A stretch of DNA of 64,000 nucleotides from assembly GCA_034336665.1 (NCBI GenBank), contig CM067572.1:6626286-6690285 (forward strand). Reading direction: 5' to 3'. Shown here one piece after another: positions 39,401 to 51,400 of this stretch (positions are counted from its first letter, which is position 1; each line of letters opens with the position of its first letter). The position numbers were made by a program, and so were the translations under genes. The stretch comes from Luscinia megarhynchos. Lineage: Eukaryota; Chordata; Aves; Passeriformes; Turdidae. The notes under the pieces were generated by a model. That model was not told the DNA's origin. It ran no database searches and saw only the letters and a list, made by a program, of their open reading frames with translations.

Positions 39401-42400
39401 ACAATATACTTCAAATAGAATTCAGTATCATTCAAAAGGTTTTCAGGATTCACTCTTAGTTTCTATTACCTACTGCCTCATTGCAACACAAAGGAGGTAA
39501 GAAATAGATGAGATCCTTTCACTAATGAAGTGTCTGAACTCAGCCTGGGTGAAGTATTTGATACCTCTCCCCTTTTTCTCTCTAGCATCTCATCCAAGAT
39601 TTCATTTAAAAAGTCTTTCTAGAGTAAGAAATGTGCTTGATTAAAACCAGACTAAATGTGGATTTTTCCATAGGTTAAATTTTTGTAAAACCAAATATAG
39701 AGAGTTGATTCAAACTCATATGTACACCCTGTGAGACTTAAACAAATTGCATTAATTTCATCCCCAAAGATCTGCTAGAACTGATTTGATTTGAATCACA
39801 TCAGATTCCCCCTAAAATGTAATAAACAAAGTTTTTCTCCTGAAAGTCAGGCAATTATACTTTAATGCCAGCTTGTGATTTTGTTCACACAGTAACAAAC
39901 CAAGAAATCACTTGACAAATAACTGCTGTAATTAAGATAAAACTAAAACTATTTTTCTCTAGTGAGGGATAGTAAAGAATGTTGTTTACCTGCAGTGTTC
40001 GATGTTACAGGCCTTGCAACAGCTTCTGGCTTAGTTTCACAGAGAAAGTCATCAATGGAGGGGCTCAGGAGGGGTCTGCTCTCCTGTTGCTCATTCACCA
40101 GCTAGCAACAAAGAACCCCAGGTCACAGAGTGTTCTTGGGATGCAGAATTTACAGAAATAAAACATATTCTCACAATATCATGTACTTTATTTTTAATTG
40201 TGAGAGTAAGATATTGCAATTAGACGATGCACAAAGAGCACTGGGATTAAAATAAAAAATGGTATAGTTACCCTTTTGGGGCAAAATTATATTCAAACAA
40301 ATATTATATTAACAAATCACACAAAAAATAAAGCAGCAAGATGATTTTTCCTTTGCAGTTATTGCACACTATTGCTTATAGGGCTAAAGTTCCAGGGCCT
40401 GATGCAGCTCCCTTCAAATCCATGGTGAAGTTGCCCTTCTCTATCACCAGGAGGATAAGCAGGGCTTTGCTTTTTTTTGGAAGTGGCCTTTTTTTCCCCC
40501 CACAGGTAACATGCTTCCCCACAGGACTTCCACAATAGCATTTCATCTTGCAAATAAGCATTAGCCCATTAAACAATAACCTGCAGAGACAAGAAACACT
40601 TGTCTGTCATACAATGACATGTGAATGGCAGTGGATGGAGCCTGGGGAGTATATGAACTTTCTGCACGAGTTCTGACTTCATAAAACACCTTTTTATTTA
40701 TGAGCAGTTTTCCATTTTCAATTGGATGAATGCATTGGTGTTCTGCTACCTGACAGAAATCTCAGAAATTCTCTGACAAAAATTATGGGCTATTTAATGT
40801 ATTAGGAATTTAAAAGATAAAACTGTACAAGTCTCAGAAATAAAAGTCTCCTCTTTGTCATCTGTCTCTGATTAGAAGATCATGACATAAGCTGATCTGG
40901 AAGGATGTCTGATGGTGTTTCCTGCACTTATTTTTATCTTAGAATCTTAATTTCTTGATCTGAAAAAAATGTTTTTCCACTGTCGCTTTTGTCTGGAGCT
41001 CTCTCAGCTTTATTTTATCCTCTCTATCTTCTTCTCAACCTTCTAACTCTTTTTCCATTGTTGAATTTTCAAAATTTTCTCTCAGATATGTTTGAATTTT
41101 TAAATTTAGGATGCTAAGATGGACTAAAACTAGCCAAAAAGGGTATTTACTCATCCTCATATTTGTTAAGTACTGGCCCTGAGCTACTCCAGCAGCAGGA
41201 TAATCTCTAAAGTTATTACAGCAAACCAGATTAGATTCACTGCTGTTCAGTACTTGATTTCTGTATTGCAAAGCTGCAGCAAAACACTGGAGCTATTCAA
41301 ATAACAAGCCCACTATTTTGATAGATCAAAGATCTAAGCTGATATCCAACACTGGCTTGCTGTGTGTGTGCACAAGTGCATCTGCCCAGGGCCTCAGAGA
41401 CTGGCACTGAAACACTGATTTCCATGAGCAGCATGGAAGACAGATGAGTGATTGCCTGCCCAACTGAGTGCAGCCCAACGTGCAAATGTGGGATCTGAAT
41501 TTAGAAACCTGGCAGTGATGCTGTCCCAAACTCCAGATGTACATGTGCTAAACCCAGACTGCAGATGCACCTCACCAGGGAATAAATCGTGGGGGGTTTG
41601 ACTCTGGATTGCCTGCCCAGGTTGCTGTCTCATTCAATGCACAGAAGGCACCTGCTTAATTTGGTGAATCTCAACATTTGATTGGGAAACTGCATTTATA
41701 TCCACTGCACATCTTTGCTTTCCATTATTCCCAGGTCTACAAATTTACGTAGTTATGATATTTAGGACTTGAGCAGACCTAATTTTTATGGCTTGGTGAC
41801 AGTCCTTACCCATGACTATTTTGAAAAACATGTGGATGCCTTAAGAGTTGAATCTTTTCCAAACTACCTTTAATCTTTTAAAATTTTATCTCAATATCAG
41901 CAAAAGTTACTTGTATATATTTTTCGTTTTGCATTTACACAGCATGAAGAAGGGTCCTAGACCGTTTGGAGTAGGACAGGAGGGAAGAAGGAAGTTCTCT
42001 GGGAATGATTTTAAATATAAAAACTTCATAGGAAATACTCTGTTTCTGTATCTATAAGACTGTAGTAGGATACGTTATCACATAAGATTCAGATGCTTAT
42101 CAAGTTTGCCATTACATTCCATGGAAATTTTCTTTAATAGGAAAGACTGGGGAAAGCATGAAATGAAGAAAGATTATGAGAACCAAAGTAGCCAAGATCA
42201 CTCATTGCAGAATAAATAGAATAGAAAATCTGAAGAGCAACTGGAAAGTCAGTTTATTGTCCAAACCTGCTGCAGAGGTCAGAGGATAAACTCTGGGAAG
42301 AGCAGAAATAATTTTAAGAATCAGTCATGGAGGGGAAGGAGACTTAAAAACTTAATAAAGATCTGAATTTTACCAAGGTCTAACTGAAGTATGAGGTCTG

Positions 42401-45400
42401 ATAATTTTTTTCCTTTTCAAAGATGGTTATCATGTCCTTAGAATTTTCTTTACTGTGTTCATTAGATTTATTACATTTTAAAGGAAGACTAAAAGAGTTT
42501 GACTTGCTTAGGCTAACAAAATGAAGACTGAGTAGGAATGTATTATATAGGAATTCTTCATGTACACTCTCCCTTTGGAGGTGGTCAGATGACACTAGAG
42601 GAGCAAAAGTTATTTCAGCTATAGAGAAATGTTGCCCCAATAACAGAGTTCTAAACTGGGCATGAGAACATCTGGTCTGGGAATTAAAAGAACTCAACTA
42701 TCACAGCAGTGAACTGCATGAACAGTATTTTTTTCTTATTGTAGGGGGCCAACATGCCCATCTATTTAAAATGGCTTTTGTCAAGCCCTCTACATCACTG
42801 TTTGTGATGTGGCTGTGACCCAGAGGATCCCTCCTAGTCCTGTGTCCTATGCTCCCATGTCTTAGGACTAGAAGCTGTAGGAATGTCTTATTCAGAAGTT
42901 TTATTCCTGTGAAAAATAATCTGCTTTCAACTCAAATATTTTTTGTCAAAACAGATTGCAAAAACATGACCATATCTACTAATTCTCAATAAACACAAAC
43001 TACCTATGTATAGCAATAGAAAATATTAGAAAAATACTATTTTGACATGATGTAGACATTTAATGATGAACTAAGACTTAACAAGTTAGAGTGCAACGAG
43101 ATGATATTTTTTCTGTAGAGAAGTGGGCTGTGGGGTAGGTTTCTGACATTACTTGTAAAAAATGCCACTTGTTAAACCCGTGGTCTCACACTTGGAATTT
43201 CATTTTGCTGCCTCATATACTGTACCAAATTTATCCCTTGCTTAATACTGCTCAAGTTATTAGAGTTATATCAGGCATGAATTTAGAGTAGTACATAAAA
43301 GATTTATGAGATGAAAACTATGATCTATATTAAACCAATAATTTATGGTTCTCAAGCACCTTTCAGGTTGAAAATCACAGAATGCCTTAAAACATTCATG
43401 AATCAAGCCTGACACCACTGCAGAGGTGAGGAGTAATATCTCTGTGTTGCAGATGAGGGAAGCAAAGTGAAATTAGGGAAGTCACCCAGCATCCCTGGGT
43501 GCTGGAGAAGCAGCACCGGGGGCAGCAGCCAGGGGCCAATCCTGCACGGGATTTATGTGCCCAATATCTGTACACACACCAAGTGGTGCAGACTCAGCCT
43601 GGGAAAATGGGGGGGATCTCAGGACTAATTTAGCCAGTGGATGCCATAAATTCTCATAATGTCTCTAAGAACTTACATTCTCTCTATAAGATTCACTTTA
43701 ATTAAAGCAGAAGCCCACGCACTCCTTTAATTGCGGGATATGTGAAATCTGTGGAGGCTGATATTCCCTACTACCAGCTCATCTGACGACACTCATCCAT
43801 AGTATAAGATACTCCTAAATTCAAATGAGTCTTCTGGGAGCAGCAAAACAGTAAAAAAGTGGTTTTCTTACCCCAGTACTGCTACTGTAATTTTTCATTC
43901 CAAAAAAGCATGTAACTGGGGTTTTTGCTGCTTTGGGAGAGATACTGGGAGAGGCAAAAGTGTCTGATATCAGCTCCACTCCTTCAAAATATGCAAAGCA
44001 AGGATCATTTAGCAGCAGCTAAGCTATGGTCCTTCCATCCCATTTCATATCCTCTCTTACTGCATTCCTGATCTTGATCTGTTTGCAGTGCACAAAGCAT
44101 TCTGGTTTGTTTTTTTCTTTTTAGAAAACTTTACTAGGGCATAACATAATGCTAGTCTTTAAGATAAATTATTTAGACTCTAAATTGGGAGGGTTTCCAG
44201 TCAGGCATGGGCAGCTAATTAGCACCTATGTTTTGGGCACAGAGTGAACTAGTTCTCTTAAATTAAGTGCCTAAATTCCCTCCATGTTCAATAGGGAGGG
44301 AGAAATGCCTAGAAAAGCAACTCCAGAGGGAGATCATGCCTGCCCAATTTAGGTTGTCCCTCAGGAGGCTCTCAAAGGCACCTAGCTTTCCCCCCGGCTA
44401 TATATGGGATTTATTTTAGAAGGACTGGCTCAAAAGGCATCTAAAATTTAGACGTAATTTGCTAATGAAGTGAGTTGGGTTGAAATTTGGATTGAATCCA
44501 TTTTGTTGCCTGAGCCTGACTGAATTACTCATGGCACTAATTTAGGAAACCCCAAACTACTACTGGGTAATCCCCTGTACAGTTCAGCAGCAAAGCTGCT
44601 CCTGGACACTGAGGATTTTTCCAGTGCTGCCCACTCAGTGGGGTGAGAGGGTGGTTGGGCTGCACCAGTGACATGAGGTGCTCCAGGAGGCTCAGAGAGT
44701 GGAAATGAACGTGTGCTCATGAGCGTGGGAGAAGGCAGGAAACATTTAACTCAGATTTTCTCCTAGAAAAAGATTATATTTGAACTTTGCTCTGGGAAAC
44801 TTGTCTGCTCTTTAGGTGACACTAGAAAAACAGGTAAAAGAGTCAGATCAGTTCCAGCAGCTTGTAAGTGTTGTGCTTAGGCAGAGACACCAGCTAATTT
44901 CAGTCACTAATTATTTTTATACACGGAAAAGGTTTCCTGACTTTCCAGGTTCTCTGCGCACACCTGGCACCTCATGACCTTTCGTGGCACTCACTGGGAT
45001 AAGAGGAAACAAAGAAATTGATTTTTACTACCAGCTCTTTCTAAATACTGATAAATGGGAACTCCAACTAAGAATGTAGGTTATTGTTTTCTAGAGCATA
45101 ACTGGAAGTATTTGCCTGACAGTTGTGTCTGTGGATCATTTCGTGGCAGGCTAAGAACTGGAAGACCTCCTTTCCTGGTTGGAGTGGGGAATTCGGAGAG
45201 GGAGCTCCTGACAAAATCAGTAGTCTCGTGACAAAAGTTAAATTGCATGAGTTTTGGTTTTCTTCTTTTGTCTCTTTGCTGGTATGTTTATAAAGATTTC
45301 GCAGTCAAAATTACTGTTTCACACACTTTATTTACTCTTGTGTAATGTGTGATTACTTCTTGGCTTTTTGCCCCATCCTTGTGCCAGTAATACACTAATT

Positions 45401-48400
45401 TTCTCTGGCACTCTACTATGAATGTATGTCCCAATGAAGCTGATATTTGGTTTTGACCAGAAGAGAGAATGGACTCACTTGGCACATGGTATAACTGACT
45501 TCTGCCTCATGTGAATTGTGGGAAGCTCTAAAACTGAGATGAGCTCAGTGCACCCTCTTGCAAAGAGCCCTCTAATGTTGCTGCCTATCTGAAGACCAGC
45601 CCTGCTCACCATTGAAAACCACTGCTCTCGTGCTGGGTAGTGGGAAGTTTGTGGTGTGGCCTGAGAATCAGAGCTGACAATTCCTTACCTGTAATCACAC
45701 AAGCTAAGTCACCCCCAGAGCTTCCCACAAGCAGCTGTCAGAGTCTGTGTGAAGTCAGAGAAGCTATGGGAGGATTGTTGTAGATACTGCATTGGACATT
45801 TGAATTCATGTGCCAGCTGTGTTGTTTAGAACTTTGCTTATGTTGTATCTCTATAAAGAGCAGCTGCATTGCTGGGTGACAACTCTTGTGTCACACCAGC
45901 ATCCTGCTCATTTCTACTGCCAATCTGGACAAGTTATGGTGTGTTGTTCCAAGCTAAAATTAAACATCTCACTGCTCAGTATATCCTTCCCTCTGTTCAA
46001 CCTTGTCTGGCAAAAGGAGGTTTAACAAGGGAGTTGTGTCTGGCTCCTGCATTTTGGCCTGGCTCCAGCTAAGCACTTAAACATGCTCTGCAAAACTCAA
46101 GGTTAAGCACGTGCTTAACTGTCCTGCTGGACCAGAGCCACAGGGGAAGAGGAGGAAAGTTATTCTTGTCATATTTTAACTGTGACTGGCAGGTAGTTTG
46201 GCCTTTACACATACAGAAATGTGATTTATTGTAAATCTGCCTGTTGCATTCATGCCTGTGTGCTCCATGAACTTCTTTAAGTAAAAGGAAGCTGTTATCA
46301 CAAAAATTGAGTGCCTTTCTCTCCTGGGTGTTAGAAAACTTTATTGATCATTTGGCCATGAGTTTTCTTTGTGATGTTGCCTGGTGACTTCTGTTTTAGC
46401 CTCTCCCTGTCCCATATCATTATCTAGGCTGAAGATCTACAGCAGTGATCAAAGACAACATTTTGTCATCACTGTTGATAATTTGGGATCCCCTGCTATA
46501 TTTTTCATATGGGCTGTAATTGCTTGAAAATCACATGGATATTTTCTTGTCCTCTCTGTGGATTTTTCTTCTCAAAGTTCTGCAGCATATCTAGAGATAG
46601 GCTGTGGTTTTGGATGTATTACTGTGTCTGGTCATAGGAACCAAATCACAAGTTCCTGTTACATGGGCTTTCCCTGTCATGGCACGTCTGGTTGCTTTGG
46701 GATGTTTTCAGCAGATTGGAGAGCTCCAAACTCATCAGCTGTTTGTGAACTGCAATTCAGTAGAACAGTTTCACTGAAAAAACAGCAAGTTTAGTGATCT
46801 ACAGCTGTAGCACATGGTGTGCAACTCTTCAACAGGACAGTATATTCATACTTGGAATATTCATGAATGAAGAGCCAAGAAGTCCTTAAGGAATAACAAG
46901 GAATGTATGAAACAGTATGGTTAATTTTTTTACTTTATTAAAAATATTACATTATCAAGTCCCATGATAATTTCAAATTAAAATTGTAATTTTGTGAAAA
47001 ATGTATTTAATTTAGTTGACAGAGAGATCTATATAACTTTAGGAAAGCAGCCAATTTATGACTTTTAAGCTTATTGTCAAGGCAATTTTATTGTACTCAT
47101 GAGAATATTTCTGCTGAAATTATGCATATGACCCTGAAAGCAATAAATGTTGAGCAATATTTAACTTAGAGGTAAAGAATCAATTAATATTTGTACTGCT
47201 AAGCATGCATTTATTAATTTTTGTGTTTATTTTTTTTGCTCTTCATGTATTTACACTGCCCTAATAATAGATGAAAAAGAGTTATCAGTAGGACTTAGGA
47301 TGTGTCCCCAGATAAACTACTCAAAGCTTTGATAATAAATCAGATTTGAGCCATACAGAACATACTGCTAGTGAATTTATCAAGAATCCTTTAAAAAGAC
47401 TCAAAAAAATAGGATCTCAAGCATAGTTATCCTATGATCAGTGAAGAAATTGCCACTGTTCTCAGAAGGCAGATTGGAATTCACAATGAATTCTTGCACT
47501 CCAGACTTTGATAATGACAATAATTAAAACTGGCATGATTTTTGCCTTTTTTACCTGAAGGTATTTCATTTAGTTAAAATGGAGTGACTGCTGGTTTAGG
47601 TTGGTGTAAAAGAGAAGGGAAGCTAATTACACCCACTGGAACATCCCACCATTCTGTTAAAATCTTATTGAGAAAACATTTATGGAGTGGGCTGGAAGTC
47701 AGTGCAAGCCTAATGCTAGGAAGCTTAGAATGAACATGATTGATTCAAATGGGACTGTTAAGTTTATATGGAAAACTGTGATTATGCAATCAAATTCATG
47801 TAGTGAGCCCTTTATACACACATCAGAAAATCTACTAACAACATTGGAAGCTGAATATTAGCTATCTTTAATCTGTTTCCTCTATAAAATTGAATGGAAG
47901 CATTAAAAAATCTCCTGTTGGAGATTAAAAAAACCCCAAACAACCCACCAAAACCCACAAAAAGGCCCCAGAACAAAACAAATATAAAAAAAGCCTAACA
48001 CAGCAAGCGAGAAAAGAAAACTAAACCGATGCAAAAACATACCACCATTACCAAAATAAGTATATATATACACACATACAAAATACATAAAAGCAAATGA
48101 AAACCAAAACACCAAAACAGTGGAATTTAGGCAGTGGAAATGTTTAAATATTTTTTTCACAAGCCCTTAAGCAAATATAAATATGCTTAGATCAACTAAG
48201 TATTGGCATGCAAATGAAGTTCACTTAAAAAATAATAGTTCCTACTCTGAATACTAACTAATACCTTCTAGACCATAAAAAAGCCTTAAGCATCTGGTGG
48301 ATTTAATTGGGGTGTAGTAATGAAACTTCTCTCTTCTTCTGACATATGCTGTAGCCTGCATTTTTCACAGGGGAGGATGGATTTCAGCATGGTTCTTATA

Positions 48401-51400
48401 ATGTAATTCCAGCTTTTAAAATTTCTTATTTCCAATTCAAATCCTAAACCCTGAAGTGTTTTGTGGGTTAACTTTTTAAATTATAAGTGCTCGAGACCAA
48501 AACTGTGCTCTGAGCAATGTCTGTGTGGGCTCCATAGATTCTAAGTAGGCAGCTCCTGTATTTTTCAGTTACTAGCAGAAGTGAGGAATGGTTTTCAAGA
48601 TATACTTTGCAATTCTTTTTCCTACTGGTGAATAGGATTCCCATTTCTCTTCTGTATAATTCCAGAGTATATTGTCATGGATGAGGATACCCTCTTGCAG
48701 GTTTTCTTTCTTTTTGTTGTCTTTTTAGGGATCCTACCATGAGCAGCTTTCCAACCTGTGTACTCTGATAAGGAACCTAAATTAGGTGTGATGGATCTGG
48801 GACAAATAACTCCTGTGACAATGTGAGATTTCTTTTGTTTTTGCTGGCAAAGTGTTTAAGCATGAGCATTTTACTGCTCAATAAAGCAGTTAATCATATT
48901 TTAAAGTATAGGTCTGGGTCGAAGTATGTGATTGAATCAGACCCTTGGAAGTTCACTGACCTGTGGCAAATTGGGAATTTCATAGCTGACTGCACAATTC
49001 AACTTTGACTTTGGGGCATATTTAGGTTTAAATTTCTCATTAGAAAGTAATTCTGAAGCAAGATTTTTTTCTCCTGACAAATGCAAAGAAGCTGTGAAGA
49101 GGTCAAACAAGAATTTTATTTTGCAATTAAAACCAAATGTATGCATGATTTTTCTCATTTATTTCTCTGCTTCAGGTAGAAGTAATTGGTTCATAGCTTA
49201 ATATCGAGATAATCTTTGAACCTTCAGCAAGCTTTCTTACACTTTTTCCAGGTTCTATTCATGTGAAAAAAATACCTCTTTTTCATTTGTCCCAATCTAT
49301 TAGGAGTTATGTTTAAAAGATAAAGGGAGACAGCAACATGGATGGAGTTATATTCTATAAAATCCCATTAGAACTGAAAGATCATTCTCTTGATGCTTGA
49401 AGTATTAAATTTGGCAACTACTGAATCCTTTTTCACACCAGTGAGTGTGACAAAAGTGACTTTTATGGAAGGTAATTGAGGCAGGAAGACAGGATTACAA
49501 AAAATAGAAAGGTCCATTCAATTATCAGGAATACTCCTCTGCTCACTGTAGTACACTCATTACTGCTGGAATGGTGATTTGAGATTCCCAGTTGCCATCT
49601 ACTGCTACAGCCCCACAGAAGTCTGCAGTATTTTTTTGGTTCATGTTATTTGAGGATTTGCCTCCAGTTTTGATGATATAAAACCATATCTGATGGTATA
49701 AAATAATCTGAGAATTGAAATGTAATTTAAATTTAATTCACAGTATTTATTAAAAAAATAGGTGTCATATTTTAAGAGCTCCTGGGAGCTTTAATATTTT
49801 AAAATGTTTTGCTAGGAGCATTACAAGAAAATGGGACTATTTATCTATCTTGTTCTGTGCTGGATAAGTTTTTACCATTTTCCAGAGGAAGAGAGCAGAG
49901 AGACATATTTTAAGCCACAAATTCAGGGACCTATGTACATTATCGCTACCAAAAAGCAGGTTTAGGCACTCTTCTTTAGGTATCAGATTCCAATTGTGCT
50001 TCCTGTGGAGTCTGTCTCCACAGTCAGACATAATTAATCCTCCATTCATCAAGGATTTTGGAAAGTGGGGATTTAACTTTTTTTTCTCTTAGAAAAGCCA
50101 GTGCTCTCTGTTTGGGCTTGATCCTTGCATTTCAATTGCAGATTTTTTGCTTGGGTAGTTGTAAGGTTGGAGCAGCACAGCTACTTAGTGCATTAAATGA
50201 TCCCTAAGATGTGGACCTGCCCACACTGGGTTTGGTGAGAACTTTGGAAAGACCAGGCTTTACTCTCCTGACCCATCTGGCTTGGGTAGTTTGCAGTCAA
50301 TTTGGAACTTGTTCCACCCCGTGAGCAGCAGCCACATCCATCTGTTTCATCATGTAAAGAGCAGAGACAGACACTGGGATGGGGATGGTTGACAGAGCAG
50401 AGCGTTTTCCTGCGTGGGTGGTGGGGATGAGGGGTTCATGGACACACTGCAGTGACAGCATCTCAAACCAACACTTCAGCCAGACAATTAGGGGACAAAT
50501 GACGTATGCAACGTGGTCACACAACTGCACAACACACATACATGATGCAGAGATGGCTATGGAAAATACTCACTTTTTCACTTGATTCTGTTTCCTTTTG
50601 GCTTCTGCACCCCTTTGGTGCATAGCAGGGAAGTAGGTATTTGTGTTTAGTGGAAGAAATTACACTGACTAACAGACACAAGCATTTTACTCATAAATTT
50701 ATCATAGACTATTGCTGAGGAGACTGACAGACAGCTACTACAAATGGTGTGTTAGACATTTAATGAACCCAGGCTGAACTCCTGGCCCTGTTGAAGCCAA
50801 TGGAAGGTTTGCATGTCAATTTATTTTTTTGAATGCAGTGAAGGTTTAGAGGGCATGGCATTTCATGTGGATTTCTAATTGTTTGTTAATCACTTGGTGG
50901 AAAATTAAGAGATGATGCCTTAAACAGAGCATCTTTTTCCCGATACAATTTCTCCATAGACATTGGAATTCACCATTGTGATAATTCTCATTTATAACAC
51001 CATGAACAAAACCTGGTGTTCAACAGGGGCTGAGGAGGAGGTGCCAGACCTGGTTTCCAAATTAGTAGATGGTATTTCTAGAATGTGTATTAGTGCAGCA
51101 CATCTGCGACGCCCTGCTAGAGAAGTACGTGCTGGTGTGTGTGCATCTGAGAACTTGCTGAAGTGCAGTAGCTGTTATCCTAAATCGTGAGAGGAATAAA
51201 ACAGGACTGTGGATTTCATTTAAGGCTCTCACATAAAAACAGCTTCCAGCAATTTCCATTCCTGATGAGCTGGAATTATTTGTGTGCAGTAAGTATCGGC
51301 AGTAAACTAAATGCCCTTGCCTGGGAACAAATTCATGTACGTGAGCAATGTAAGGGATTAAAACTCACTCTCGTACAAGAGTGCTGTGACTGATGTAGTG

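Larger units (their letters stand above)
36278..39989 (-). other. PEX5L: PEX5L introns around the N-terminal linker exons
   Basis: Introns 36278-36771, 36896-37980 and 38191-39989. A weak MIR-like core lies at about 36425-36485. The rest is AT-rich unique-looking sequence with nothing else recognised. Confidence 0.8.
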
